Numbered from the stretch's first letter, positions 40,184-49,022 are shown. The stretch is 64,000 bases of DNA from Bacillus sp. MUM 116 (GCF_001866655.1 NZ_MLYR01000046.1:83034-147033), one strand, 5' to 3'. Program-made: numbers and translations. The notes: generated by a model not told the origin, from the letters alone.

Positions 40184-41817
40184 TACATTTTTATTATTTT
40201 ATGTCGTCCATCAAACTCAAAGCTTAGTTCCATAATATTTCTAATTAAATCAAGTCCGTATTGATTTAAATAATAAAATATATTCCAAGTTCTTTCCTGC
40301 GGGAACCCGTCAGGTCTTAACGAAAGATCCACACGATTAAATTTGTTCAGGATGACATCATATTTTAATTTCACGGAATCCTCCAATTTCTTTTGCATGA
40401 ATTCCAGTTCTTTAATGAGCTTGATCTCATTTTTCTTTAATAATGGAAGAAGGCCTTTATCAAGCTTGACAGTTTTCGCTTCAATCAATCGGTATTGCGA
40501 CGTCAATTGTTCCTTTGCAGCCAAAAATAAATCTTCCGCTTCTTTATCTTTTACCGAGTCAAGGAACTGCTCTTTTTCCTTTGATGACCCCTTCGTTAAA
40601 ACAGTAGACAAAGATAAATTTAATTCATCCAAGTCCGTTTCAATAGAACGATCGAGGAATGTAATATTCAGCCTTGGAACAATCGGTGGCATTTTCATAT
40701 TAAACAATTCAAAAACAAGCTTTAATTCCGCCCAATATGAAATTTCTCCAGGGCCGGCAATAAAAGCAATGGTTGGAAAAAGCAATTCCTGCATTAAAGG
40801 TCTTGTCACCACATTATTGCTTAACTTTTCAGGTTCTGTCCCTGCAATCTCCATTAATTCATCCTTTGTTAGTGAGATGCTCCCACTCTTCCCCACAAAT
40901 CGGTCTGTTTCCAAATTGTATTCGAGAAGAATTCTCTCATTCAATCTTTCATCGTAATAGAATAAATTTGCAGCCCGTTCATTTGCTTCAATTGTTATGG
41001 GATAACCCTTTTGACTGATTTCATTCTGCTGTTTTAATAACGAATAGGTAATCGAATTATGATGAATTATTTGCTCAGTCAAAAACTCTTTTTGAATCTG
41101 TCGGAAAAGCCGGTCTCCTGAATCAATAATTAATAAGCCGTAATCTTTAAACATCTCCATTACAATGTTTGCAAAAAAATCAACAAACGTAACAGATTTG
41201 CTTATTTGCTCCTCAGCAAATGCAATAAGCTTGTTGGTATGATTGGTTTCACCGAAGTTTTCAATTACATTTTGCACCCAGGCCAGACAGATGTCTTTAT
41301 CCAAGTGAATATCAGAAACCATTTTCTTTTGAAAAACTTTCTCTGGATAAATCCATTTATCCACTCTTTTATCTACCGGAACAAAAACATGATTTACCTC
41401 TTGAAAGTCATGGTCCTCACCGGCAATCCAAAATACAGGGATTACAGGAACGCCTAGTTGACGTTCTTTTTGCTCAGCTAATTTAATGATGGAGATCACT
41501 TTATGTATCGAGTAAAGAGGTCCTGTTAATATGCCTGCCTGCTGCCCCCCTATGACAACCACGCTTTCAGGATTTAGCAGCTTTTCAAAAGATTTTTCCA
41601 CCGCTTTCGATGAAGGATATCCCTTCATAAATCCCCTAATATGTTCAGTTAGTTTTTCACGGGGGAAACGACGATTTTTCAATTCTGTTAATCGATCCTG
41701 GTCATCAGATATTTGATTATATCGATAATGGAAAAATGTTTGTATATCAGCTGCCTGTTCCAAATAATTAGAAGCAAAGCGGTTTACAGCCGGTAAAGAG
41801 AGATTTAAAATCTCCAT
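40183..41817 (-). CDS. bshC: Bacillithiol biosynthesis cysteine-adding enzyme BshC
   Basis: Joins cysteine to glucosamine-malate, the last step of bacillithiol synthesis. It has 544 residues with a Rossmann-like core (SVVIGGQQAGILTGPLYSIHKVISIIKLA near residues 87-115 and FWIAGEDHDFQEVNHV near 148) and a long antiparallel coiled coil near 400-480. Family YllA. ATG with AAAGGATG. It lies between mraZ and a DUF3397 gene as in other Bacillaceae. It indicates that the organism uses bacillithiol. Confidence 0.93.
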   Translation of the reverse strand: MEILNLSLPAVNRFASNYLEQAADIQTFFHYRYNQISDDQDRLTELKNRRFPREKLTEHIRGFMKGYPSSKAVEKSFEKLLNPESVVVIGGQQAGILTGPLYSIHKVISIIKLAEQKERQLGVPVIPVFWIAGEDHDFQEVNHVFVPVDKRVDKWIYPEKVFQKKMVSDIHLDKDICLAWVQNVIENFGETNHTNKLIAFAEEQISKSVTFVDFFANIVMEMFKDYGLLIIDSGDRLFRQIQKEFLTEQIIHHNSITYSLLKQQNEISQKGYPITIEANERAANLFYYDERLNERILLEYNLETDRFVGKSGSISLTKDELMEIAGTEPEKLSNNVVTRPLMQELLFPTIAFIAGPGEISYWAELKLVFELFNMKMPPIVPRLNITFLDRSIETDLDELNLSLSTVLTKGSSKEKEQFLDSVKDKEAEDLFLAAKEQLTSQYRLIEAKTVKLDKGLLPLLKKNEIKLIKELEFMQKKLEDSVKLKYDVILNKFNRVDLSLRPDGFPQERTWNIFYYLNQYGLDLIRNIMELSFEFDGRHKIIKM

Positions 41818-41904
41818 TAATGTACATCCTTTCTAATCAACCATATTCATTCCTTAAGAGTATAGCATTAACCACTGTTTTTCAAAAAAAACTTTGCTTA
41901 TGAA

Positions 41905-42150
41905 AGTGAAACTTCAATCAGTGGGGGCTTTTTCCCACTGATTGTTAGTCCCGTTCTACTGTCTCTAATAACAAGGCTGACGCCCTGTTAAAGAGACAGT
42001 ACGAACCCGATTGGTTCAACTAAGCCCCTGCTGACGCAGCGGCAAGTTTCACTGTATCTCACAAATCGGGCAGTTACGGGCAGTTGATCCCCCACTTAGC
42101 TAGGTTCCTCAAGTTCTTAAAATGGGGAGCTTACTGCACGTTAATGCAGG
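41905..42150 (-). ncRNA. Structured intergenic element, possible RNA or transposon-derived remnant
   Basis: The 359-bp gap between DUF3397 and bshC holds about 240 bp of consecutive hairpins. These are CAATCAGTGGG/CCCACTGATTG (41915-41944), TACTGTCTCT/AGAGACAGTA (41957-42001) with an inner AACA-GGC/GCC-TGTT, CCCGATT/AATCGGG (42006-42070) enclosing CTGC-TGAC-GCAG, CCCCA/TGGGG (42090-42127), and CTGCA/TGCAG (42134-42149). The sequence GCTGACGC is the apex of two of them. CGGGCAGTTA occurs twice in tandem at 42067-42086. No reading frame and no clear terminator are present. Strand is uncertain. IS200/IS605-type end structures or an OMEGA-like RNA are possible; I cannot identify it. Confidence 0.6.
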
Positions 42151-42176
42151 AGAAAATTCTTGAAAACGATATTTTT

Positions 42177-42572
42177 TTATGAGAAAAAGGTAAAAGTCAA
42201 GGCCCGATGAATCAACCCATAAAATGTAAGAGCCATGTAGGCAAGGAAAAAAAGGACAAAATTACATCTCCAAAATCCTTTTAACAACTTACCGAAAAGA
42301 ATCTCACCTTTTATTTTCCAATGAACCACCACAAACGTCATCGCAATGAAAATCATTATTACTATTATGATCCAGAAAAACGATTTCCCCCAAATGGTAA
42401 GAATTAAAAAATGAACAGCAATAATAAACAAAACCGTCGTAAAATCCAATGCCTTATGGACAGATTTACGCTTATTCTTTGTTAGAAACCTGAAAAACAT
42501 ATAAGCAGCAATAAATCCAAATGGAGGTAGAACGAAAAAAACAGATAAAATTGTCGATAAAATGGTGATCAT
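42177..42572 (-). CDS. DUF3397 family integral membrane protein
   Basis: A 131-residue protein with four hydrophobic segments (about residues 3-28, 42-60, 64-85 and 103-125) and little else. It matches what I recall of the DUF3397 family, found in Bacillaceae next to bshC or panE. Function is unknown. Its ATG overlaps the panE stop in an ATGA arrangement, so it is coupled to panE. Confidence 0.8.
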   Translation of the reverse strand: MITILSTILSVFFVLPPFGFIAAYMFFRFLTKNKRKSVHKALDFTTVLFIIAVHFLILTIWGKSFFWIIIVIMIFIAMTFVVVHWKIKGEILFGKLLKGFWRCNFVLFFLAYMALTFYGLIHRALTFTFFS

Positions 42573-43471
42573 CGAAAATCACCAATTTTAAGCTCCTTAC
42601 CCTTTATTAGGAAATAAAGACTTTCAACAAGTGGAGCATTCATCGACCCACTTCTTGCTTTTTCCAATAAAAAGCCTAATATGGCTTCCACTTCTGTTTT
42701 TCGATTTGCTTCAATATCTTTGAGCATCGAAGAACGATTGTCAGCCGTTTTATTGCAGATCTCAACTATTTTCTTGAAATGAGGTTCAGGTTTATCTAAA
42801 TTTAAAAGAATTGAAATCTCATCAAATAAACGGACGACAGTCTGAAAATAAAATTCGTTTTTGATTAATTCACCATTTTTTACTCCAAGGATGGCAGTTA
42901 ATGGATTGATCACTGCATTGGCAATTAGTTTATTCACCAACATTTCATAAAAATCATCCTTAATGACCATTGGAAATTCACATGGGACCAATGCAGTCAA
43001 TTCCTTTAAAACGAAATGATCTCCGCGAAAAACTGCAACATTTGTGACACCCTCCCCATTATGGCTGACAGTATAAGCATTTTCCCGATATGCACCATGT
43101 TCAACCGAACCAATATAAACCTGCGGTCCCTTCAGGCTCTCCAATTGCTTTATATGGGCCATCCCGTTTTGTAAAAATAACAGTTTTTTCGGGGTTAATG
43201 ATAAACTATTTATTCTATCAATAATCTCGGCTAGTTGATATCCTTTCACTGCAATAAAAGTTAAGTCTTCCGTCCCGTCCCATTTCGTTACCGGAAAAGC
43301 ATCGACAAATGCTTGCGTTTCATTATTGTCCTTTTTTAAAATTATTCCGTTTTTTTCAATTGAGTGTGCCTGCTCTTCTGAACGAGTATAAAGTGTAACG
43401 TTAAAAACACGGCTCAAATAGGATGCAAATAATAATCCAAGCGACCCGGCACCAATAATTCCAATTTTCAA
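42569..43471 (-). CDS. panE: 2-dehydropantoate 2-reductase
   Basis: NADPH-dependent reduction of ketopantoate to pantoate for coenzyme A synthesis; homologue of B. subtilis YlbQ. It has 300 residues with the Rossmann loop IGIIGAGSLGLLFASYL at the N-terminus and the ApbA C-terminal domain, with the catalytic Lys in LVNKLIANAVINPLTAILG near residue 175. The start is TTG (43469-43471) behind GAGGGA. The downstream DUF3397 gene overlaps it. Confidence 0.92.
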   Translation of the reverse strand: MKIGIIGAGSLGLLFASYLSRVFNVTLYTRSEEQAHSIEKNGIILKKDNNETQAFVDAFPVTKWDGTEDLTFIAVKGYQLAEIIDRINSLSLTPKKLLFLQNGMAHIKQLESLKGPQVYIGSVEHGAYRENAYTVSHNGEGVTNVAVFRGDHFVLKELTALVPCEFPMVIKDDFYEMLVNKLIANAVINPLTAILGVKNGELIKNEFYFQTVVRLFDEISILLNLDKPEPHFKKIVEICNKTADNRSSMLKDIEANRKTEVEAILGFLLEKARSGSMNAPLVESLYFLIKGKELKIGDFR

Positions 43472-43530
43472 GAAAATCCCTCATTTTTTCACTTTTCTAT
43501 TATTTTACCAAAAGCTTTTTCTCATGATAA

Positions 43531-43561
43531 GAAAAATCCCTTTTCACAAAAGCGAAAAGGG
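43531..43561 (-). terminator. Terminator of the acyl-CoA carboxylase operon
   Basis: CCCTTTTC (43538-43545) pairs with GAAAAGGG (43554-43561), followed by a U run on the minus strand, just after the carboxyltransferase stop. Confidence 0.8.
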
Positions 43562-43568
43562 GCTGTTT

Positions 43569-45110
43569 TTATACAGGATAAACAGGATGTTTACGAACGC
43601 TGAATGCTAATTCTTTTGTTTCATAATAAGCTAAACGCTGAATTAATACATCGCGCAGTTCCTTCGGTGCAACGATTTCGTCAACAATTAACTCTGAGGC
43701 AAGCTTATAAATATCAATGCTTTCTTTATATTCCGTATGCTTTTCTTGTACAAAAGCGATTTTTTCTTTCGGGTCGACAATTTGGTTTATTTTATTAGAA
43801 TAAACTGCATTTACAGCTGCTTCCGGCCCCATTACGGCAATTTGTGCTGTTGGTAAAGCGATACAGCAGTCCGGCTCAAAGGCTGGACCAGCCATTGCAT
43901 AAAGCCCTGCACCATATGCTTTTCTCACAATGACGGAAATTTTTGGGACCGTGGCAGAGCTCATCGCAGCAATTAATTTGGCTCCGTGCCGGATAATTCC
44001 GGCCCGCTCTACTTTTGTTCCAATCATAAAGCCTGGGACATCGGCAAGGAATAATAAAGGGATATGAAATGCATCGCAAAGTTGTATAAACTTGGCCGCT
44101 TTATCAGCGGAATCCACAAACAAGACACCGCCTTTTACTTTTGGCTGATTGGCGATGATTCCTACTGCTCGGCCGTTGATTCTCGCCAATCCCGTGATAA
44201 GCTCTGCCGCAAACAGCTTTTTAATTTCATAAAAACTCTCCAAATCCACTAGGCGGTCAATACATTCATACATATCAAACGGGGCATTTTGATTTTCCGG
44301 AATTATCGCTTCCAGGTCACGACCTTCCTTTGGTGCAGTCCCGGCTGTTAACTTTGTTTTTTCTTTAAAGCTCGCGGGAAAATAACCCAGGTATTTTTTA
44401 GCAGATTCAATCGCTTCTTCTTCACTATAAACAAGTACATCGCCACAGCCACTTACCGAACAATGCATCCGGGCACCGCCCATTTCTTCCAGGCTGACTT
44501 TTTCACCTATTACCTTTTCCGCCATGCGAGGTGAACCAAGATACATGGAGGCATTTTGATCAACCATAATGACAATATCACAGAATGCCGGAATATAGGC
44601 ACCGCCGGCAGCAGAAGGTCCGAAAAGTAAACAGATTTGCGGGATCATGCCGGAAAGCTTTACTTGATTATAGAAAATCTTTCCGGCACCGCGCCGATTT
44701 GGAAACATCTCTAATTGGTCGGTGATTCGCGCACCTGCAGAGTCCACCAGGTAAAGTAATGGAACCTTTAATTTTTCCGCCGTTTCTTGAATGCGGATAA
44801 TTTTTTCAACCGTTCGGGCTCCCCATGATCCTGCTTTAATGGTAGAATCATTCGCCATGACACAAACGGTTTGACCATTAATCTTACCAATTGCACAAAC
44901 AACACCATCAGCAGGCAAATCTCCCGCTTGAAAATTTGCAAATTTCCCATCTTCCTCATATTTACCTTCATCAAATAATAATGCTAGTCGGTCTCGAACA
45001 AACAGTTTGTTTTGTTCTTTTAGTTTTTCATGATATTTTACGTGGCCCCCCGCATCAATTCTTTTACGATTTTCGATAAGTTGTTCGTTCAAGGTATTGG
45101 TTGTCGCCAT
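43569..45110 (-). CDS. Acyl-CoA carboxylase, carboxyltransferase subunit
   Basis: Transfers CO2 from biotin to an acyl-CoA. It has 513 residues, both halves of a crotonase-like fold. The first half has GPSAAGGAYIPAFCDIVIMVDQ and LGSPRMAEKVIGEKVS, the second FLADVPGFMIGTKVERAGIIRHGAK and ALPTAQIAVMGPEAAVN. It resembles B. subtilis YngE (methylcrotonyl-CoA carboxylase beta) and propionyl-CoA carboxylase beta. The specificity region reads KAYGAGLYAMAGPAFEPD rather than the AYDVM form I recall for propionyl enzymes, so substrate is left open. GGAGGAGG precedes the ATG. Last of three genes with a carrier protein and biotin carboxylase. Confidence 0.9.
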   Translation of the reverse strand: MATTNTLNEQLIENRKRIDAGGHVKYHEKLKEQNKLFVRDRLALLFDEGKYEEDGKFANFQAGDLPADGVVCAIGKINGQTVCVMANDSTIKAGSWGARTVEKIIRIQETAEKLKVPLLYLVDSAGARITDQLEMFPNRRGAGKIFYNQVKLSGMIPQICLLFGPSAAGGAYIPAFCDIVIMVDQNASMYLGSPRMAEKVIGEKVSLEEMGGARMHCSVSGCGDVLVYSEEEAIESAKKYLGYFPASFKEKTKLTAGTAPKEGRDLEAIIPENQNAPFDMYECIDRLVDLESFYEIKKLFAAELITGLARINGRAVGIIANQPKVKGGVLFVDSADKAAKFIQLCDAFHIPLLFLADVPGFMIGTKVERAGIIRHGAKLIAAMSSATVPKISVIVRKAYGAGLYAMAGPAFEPDCCIALPTAQIAVMGPEAAVNAVYSNKINQIVDPKEKIAFVQEKHTEYKESIDIYKLASELIVDEIVAPKELRDVLIQRLAYYETKELAFSVRKHPVYPV

Positions 45111-45129
45111 TGTCCTCCTCCTTATCCAG

Positions 45130-45342
45130 CTATTCGATTACAAGCAAAATATCGCCTTCATTAACAAAATCACCGGTACTCACTTTACATTCTCTGACAA
45201 TGCCTTCAGTTGAACTTTCAATCGGGATTTCCATTTTCATTGATTCAAGTATTAATACTTCTTGCCCCAATTTCACACCATCACCGTTTGAAACAAAAAT
45301 ATTTAAAACTGTTCCAGCCATTGATGCACTAATTTCTCTCAT
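45130..45342 (-). CDS. Biotin carboxyl carrier protein (stand-alone)
   Basis: A 70-residue biotinyl domain that carries carboxybiotin between the two neighbouring enzymes. The biotin site is ILESMKMEIPI, with the modified Lys near residue 35, in the ESMKM form seen in B. subtilis YngHB rather than the AMKM of AccB. I use MREISASMAGTV at 45342, since AAGGAG (45352-45357) is 9 bp away; earlier starts are too close to it. It lies 13 bp after the biotin carboxylase. Confidence 0.92.
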   Translation of the reverse strand: MREISASMAGTVLNIFVSNGDGVKLGQEVLILESMKMEIPIESSTEGIVRECKVSTGDFVNEGDILLVIE

Positions 45343-45355
45343 GTTCATCAACTCC

Positions 45356-46693
45356 TTAGTCTACTAATTGTTTTGTTAAGAAATTGGTGGTGTAAAAACC
45401 CTTTTGAAACTCATCATTACCGAGAATTCTTAGGAAAATTGGGGCGTTCGTTTTAATCCCTTCAATTTTCAAGCTGGTAAAAAAATTTCCTGCAAGCGAC
45501 AATGCCTCACTGCGTGACTCTCCATAGAAAATACATTTAGCAATCATAGGATCATAAAAAGGAGATACAGTTCCTCCACTTTCATAACCGGCATCCACGC
45601 GGACACCTTGCCTTTTTTCCCACTCGAAAACGGTAATTTTACCAGGAGACGGTAAAAACCGAACAGGATCCTCCGCATAAAGCCGAAATTCAATTGCATG
45701 ACCAACAGACTTGATTTCCGATTGCTTTTTAGGAAGTTTTTCTCCTCGTGCAATCAAAATTTGCCATTTAACTAGGTCAATTCCTGTGATTTGTTCGGTA
45801 ACAGGATGCTCTACCTGTAGCCTTGTATTCATTTCCAAAAAATAGAAATCCCCTTGTTCATCCACTATGAATTCAATCGTTCCGGCATTTGTGTAGTCTA
45901 CTGCTTTTGCCGCCTTGATGGCAGTTTCATACATTTTTTCTCCGGATTTATTGGATAGGAAAGGAGACGGAGTTTCTTCTACAACCTTTTGATGTCTTCT
46001 TTGAATGGAACAGTCTCTTTCATATAAATGAACAATATTGCCATGGTTATCACCAAAAACTTGTATTTCAACATGTCTTGAGTTTGCAATATATTTTTCG
46101 ATAAAAACTTCATCAACACCAAAATAAGCCAAAGTTCTTGACTTTGTCGAAGCATATGTTTTAACGAGCGCTTGCTCATTTTCACATAACACCATTCCGA
46201 TACCTCCACCTCCGCCACTTGCTTTGAGCATTACAGGGTATCCAATCGTTTTGGCCAAAGAGCATGCATCTTCCAATGTCTTTAATCCATGACTGCTGCC
46301 GGGCACCACTGGAACACCTGCCCGTTCCATTGCTTGCCGCGATACGATTTTATCCCCCATTAGCTCAATGACCTCCGGCTTAGGACCGATAAAAATGATT
46401 CCTTCCTTGATGGTTCTTAAGGCAAACCTGGCATTTTCAGATAAAAATCCATATCCTGGATGAATGGCATCCACCTTTTCATCTTTGGCAATGGCTAAAA
46501 TTTTTTCTACCTGCAGATAGGATTTCGTAACCTGAGGCTCACCAACATACACGGCTTTGGATGCCGCTTTAACATAGGGCATTTCTCTATCGGCATCTGA
46601 ATAGATTGCAACTGTCTCAATCCCCATTTCATGACAGGTTTTTATAATCCGAAGCGCAATTTCTCCCCTGTTGGCAATTAAAATTTTTTGCAC
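45356..46693 (-). CDS. Biotin carboxylase subunit of acyl-CoA carboxylase
   Basis: ATP-dependent carboxylation of biotin. It has 445 residues. The N-terminal domain has ILIANRGEIALRII, then the ATP-grasp glycine loop KASGGGGGIGM near residue 160, RRHQKVVEETPSP near residue 235, and the catalytic EMNTRLQVEHPVTE near residue 285. It is closer in layout to YngH than to the AccC of fatty-acid synthesis. Lacking a biotinyl domain, it needs the separate carrier gene. The start is GTG (46691-46693). A cre-like site lies about 80 bp upstream. Confidence 0.93.
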   Translation of the reverse strand: MQKILIANRGEIALRIIKTCHEMGIETVAIYSDADREMPYVKAASKAVYVGEPQVTKSYLQVEKILAIAKDEKVDAIHPGYGFLSENARFALRTIKEGIIFIGPKPEVIELMGDKIVSRQAMERAGVPVVPGSSHGLKTLEDACSLAKTIGYPVMLKASGGGGGIGMVLCENEQALVKTYASTKSRTLAYFGVDEVFIEKYIANSRHVEIQVFGDNHGNIVHLYERDCSIQRRHQKVVEETPSPFLSNKSGEKMYETAIKAAKAVDYTNAGTIEFIVDEQGDFYFLEMNTRLQVEHPVTEQITGIDLVKWQILIARGEKLPKKQSEIKSVGHAIEFRLYAEDPVRFLPSPGKITVFEWEKRQGVRVDAGYESGGTVSPFYDPMIAKCIFYGESRSEALSLAGNFFTSLKIEGIKTNAPIFLRILGNDEFQKGFYTTNFLTKQLVD

Positions 46694-46770
46694 ATGATTT
46701 CCCCTTTCTGAACCTTTTGTCCGCCCACATTATATGTTTCTACAACATTCACGAATTTTCCTGCTATTTT

Positions 46771-46784
46771 TGAAAACGCTTCCT
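46771..46784. promoter_or_regulatory. Candidate cre site (CcpA) upstream of the carboxylase operon
   Basis: TGAAAACGCTTCCT agrees with the CcpA consensus TGWAANCGNTNWCA at 12 of 14 positions. A TATAAT at 46729-46734 on the minus strand could be the -10 of the carboxylase promoter, putting the site near -55. Carbon repression of this operon is inferred. Confidence 0.6.
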
Positions 46785-46934
46785 AAAGTTTAATGGAGGA
46801 ATTTTTTTTAATTTTGTTATATAATAAAAGTAGTTTGGTTTGAATTATTCAGAAATTATTTTCTTTCCATTTTATTCAGTCATACTTGAATATATACGGA
46901 TGATGTTATTAATCATTAATAGGGGGTTCTTACC

Positions 46935-47408
46935 ATGGCATCAAAAGTTGAAAAGCTAAGAGTTAATTTTAAAACACTTGAGGAATTTAAAAAATTCAAG
47001 CAATACGGCATTCAAGAGTTATCTATGCTAGAAGACTTACAAGAAAATATGGTGGAAGATTATAGCGACTCACCATTTTATGGTATTTATTTCGGAGACA
47101 CACTTGTAGCAAGAATGAGTTTATATCAAATTGACGCGAAATTTGACCGCTATTTCTACCCGCCACAAAATTATTTAGAACTATGGAAGCTTGAGGTACT
47201 GCCTGACTATCAAGGAAAAGGCTATGGCAGACAACTTGTAGAATTTGCAAAAAGTTTTGGTCTGCCTATTAAAACAAATCCTAGGGTCCATTCCAGTGAA
47301 TTTTGGAATAAAATGGATTTCGATGCCGTTGAATATGATATGGAACGCGACCGGGGCGAAAATCCACTTGTATGGTATCCAGAAGGTGTAGAAGCGCAGC
47401 AGAACTAA
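46935..47408 (+). CDS. ylbP: GNAT-family N-acetyltransferase YlbP
   Basis: A 157-residue acetyltransferase-fold protein. The acetyl-CoA loop motif is VLPDYQGKGYGRQLVEFAKS near residue 95, the usual R/QxxGxG/A form. The first 60 residues are specific to the YlbP subfamily (LRVNFKTLEEFKKFKQYG). The substrate is not known. AGGGGG precedes the ATG. It is divergent from the carboxylase operon and convergent with ylbO, sharing a terminator. Confidence 0.9.
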   Translation: MASKVEKLRVNFKTLEEFKKFKQYGIQELSMLEDLQENMVEDYSDSPFYGIYFGDTLVARMSLYQIDAKFDRYFYPPQNYLELWKLEVLPDYQGKGYGRQLVEFAKSFGLPIKTNPRVHSSEFWNKMDFDAVEYDMERDRGENPLVWYPEGVEAQQN

Positions 47409-47411
47409 AAT

Positions 47412-47439
47412 AAAAAGCGGACATAAATGTCCGCTTTTT
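47412..47439. terminator. Bidirectional terminator between ylbP and ylbO
   Basis: AAAAAGCGGACA (47412-47423) pairs with TGTCCGCTTTTT (47428-47439): 12 perfect pairs, with A and U runs on either side so that it can serve both converging genes. Confidence 0.9.
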
Positions 47440-48055
47440 ATTTTTCAACTCTTTCAAGGTTCCCGTTTTTGTCCATTTGGAATCTTACCTTTTGCTGACG
47501 ATCTTCCTCCTGAAGGACGACCATTTTTCTTGCTCTTTCCATAATTTCAATTAAGGATCGATAATCTTCCTCAATTGCTTTTAAGTTTTTACTTAGTTTT
47601 TCATTTTCCGCTGCCAGATAGAAGATTTTCTTTTCTAATTCTTTGATTTTTTCAACTGATTTTTCCCGGTCATCTTCAATGTTTGAACTAACCTCTGCCT
47701 TCCTATGAAGCCCCTCTAAAAAATGGATAACGGTTTGAAAACTTACAGTTTCACTATTTGTTTTAATTGTAGTGATTTCCATCACCTCTTCACTAAGTTT
47801 CTCTTCTTCCACTTGAGACACATGCTTTTTCAATTCTTTTCGTTGTTTTTTGGCAAGTTCAATCCCTGATTTATATTGTTTCCTGACAAAAGAATTCCAC
47901 CGGAAGCCACAGGCTGCTGCAGTTCTGGAAAGTTGTTTACCTACTTCCTCAAACGCCTGCAGCTGCGTTCCTCCCTCACGGATATGCCTTAAGACAACTT
48001 CGGCAAGCAATAAATCTTCATCTTGTGACCATGCATCTTGACGAGTTGGCGACAT
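47438..48055 (-). CDS. ylbO: RsfA-family transcriptional regulator YlbO
   Basis: A 205-residue regulator of the RsfA (prespore-specific) family. A Myb/SANT-like N-terminal DNA-binding domain ([24 protein letters not shown] to [19 protein letters not shown], about residues 5-60) precedes a long coiled coil. YlbO in B. subtilis is thought to act in the mother cell or forespore during sporulation. The start MSPTRQDAW at 48055 is set by AGGAGGG 8 bp upstream. Confidence 0.88.
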   Translation of the reverse strand: MSPTRQDAWSQDEDLLLAEVVLRHIREGGTQLQAFEEVGKQLSRTAAACGFRWNSFVRKQYKSGIELAKKQRKELKKHVSQVEEEKLSEEVMEITTIKTNSETVSFQTVIHFLEGLHRKAEVSSNIEDDREKSVEKIKELEKKIFYLAAENEKLSKNLKAIEEDYRSLIEIMERARKMVVLQEEDRQQKVRFQMDKNGNLERVEK

Positions 48056-48136
48056 TTCAGAATCCCTCCTAGTGTTTTTATTCATACATATGCATCTACT
48101 AGAAAAGATAGACTGAAACAGTACCCGATTTCATGG

Positions 48137-48901
48137 TTAATTCTTTGATTTTTTATTCAAAAACATTTGGACATAATGATGATGGGCTTCACTTTCCCAA
48201 AGACGGGCACAAGTTCGAACTTCCTTCTCTATTCTTTCTTGCAGTTTCGTTTCCTCCCACCTTCTAATCCAAATCTGTTTATAGGCTTGCAAAACATCTT
48301 TGTCCTTGGATAAGAGATTTTCGAGATATAATTCACATGCTTTTATTGGGTCAGTCTCGTATATGGCGTCAATCAATCCTATTTCATTTAATCTTTCTGC
48401 ATGATGAATTTCGGCATCCATTAACAACTTCATGAAAACAGGATTTGGCAGCTTTTCCGCCAAAATCGTTCCCCCTCCCCAGCCTGTTGTAATTGCCTGC
48501 TTGCCTTGAATGAAACCTGCTTTTGTTCCCTCTCGCGCCAAACGAAAATCACAGGCTATGGCTATCTCACATCCACCTCCAACCGCATGTCCATTCATAA
48601 TGGCAATAGTCGGTACTGGTAAAGTTAACAAAGAATAAAGAATTTTTGACATTTCTGAAAGCATCGAATAGGCATCTTCCTCTTTTTCAAGTAGGTGAAA
48701 CACTGCTAAGTCACCACCTGAACAAAATGCATTCTCCCCTTCGCCCGTGATAACCAAGGCCAAAACATCAGGGGCTGCTGAAAGTCGAATAGCTTCCGAA
48801 AGCCCTTCCATAACCTCATAATTCACAGCATTTCTTTTATCACTTCTTGTGATGGTAAATAATAAATATCCCTTTTCTGATTTCTCAATGGTATAGGCCA
48901 A
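48137..48901 (-). CDS. Enoyl-CoA hydratase/isomerase family protein
   Basis: A 254-residue crotonase-fold protein. The oxyanion-hole segments are FCSGGDLAVFHLLEKEEDA near residue 65 and NGHAVGGGCEIAIACDFRLA near residue 105. The family includes hydratases, isomerases and 3-hydroxyisobutyryl-CoA hydrolases; this sequence does not show which. TTG at 48899-48901 is the likely start (MAYTIEKSEKGY), 7 bp after GGGGGA; a GTG six codons earlier is the alternative. It might work with the nearby carboxylase in acyl-CoA catabolism, but is not in its operon. Confidence 0.85.
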   Translation of the reverse strand: MAYTIEKSEKGYLLFTITRSDKRNAVNYEVMEGLSEAIRLSAAPDVLALVITGEGENAFCSGGDLAVFHLLEKEEDAYSMLSEMSKILYSLLTLPVPTIAIMNGHAVGGGCEIAIACDFRLAREGTKAGFIQGKQAITTGWGGGTILAEKLPNPVFMKLLMDAEIHHAERLNEIGLIDAIYETDPIKACELYLENLLSKDKDVLQAYKQIWIRRWEETKLQERIEKEVRTCARLWESEAHHHYVQMFLNKKSKN

Positions 48902-48975
48902 ATTCCGTTCCCCCTTCACCTTTCAATCTGAAATATGTATGGATTGTTCTTTTATGATCATCTCTTATTAACGAC

Positions 48976-49007
48976 AAAAGCACAAGGCTCTATGTCCTTG
49001 TGCTTTT
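48976..49007 (-). terminator. Terminator of rpmF
   Basis: AAAAGCACAAGG (48976-48987) pairs with CCTTGTGCTTTT (48996-49007), 16 bp after the rpmF stop. Confidence 0.88.
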
Positions 49008-49022
49008 TATCCTTATTGAAAA

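Noticed and set aside
40343..40957. Open frame of about 200 codons on the + strand
   Set aside because: It lies wholly inside bshC on the other strand, has no ribosome site, and its residues show the Ser/Phe/Asn bias of an antisense shadow.
42165..42178. cre-like TGAAAACGATATTT
   Set aside because: It agrees partly with the CcpA consensus but lies at the 3' end of the DUF3397 gene, away from any promoter, so it is likely chance.
43569..45110. Housekeeping acetyl-CoA carboxylase accD/accA
   Set aside because: This is one chain of 513 residues with both carboxyltransferase halves and no zinc ribbon, unlike the split AccA/AccD enzyme of Bacillus fatty-acid synthesis.
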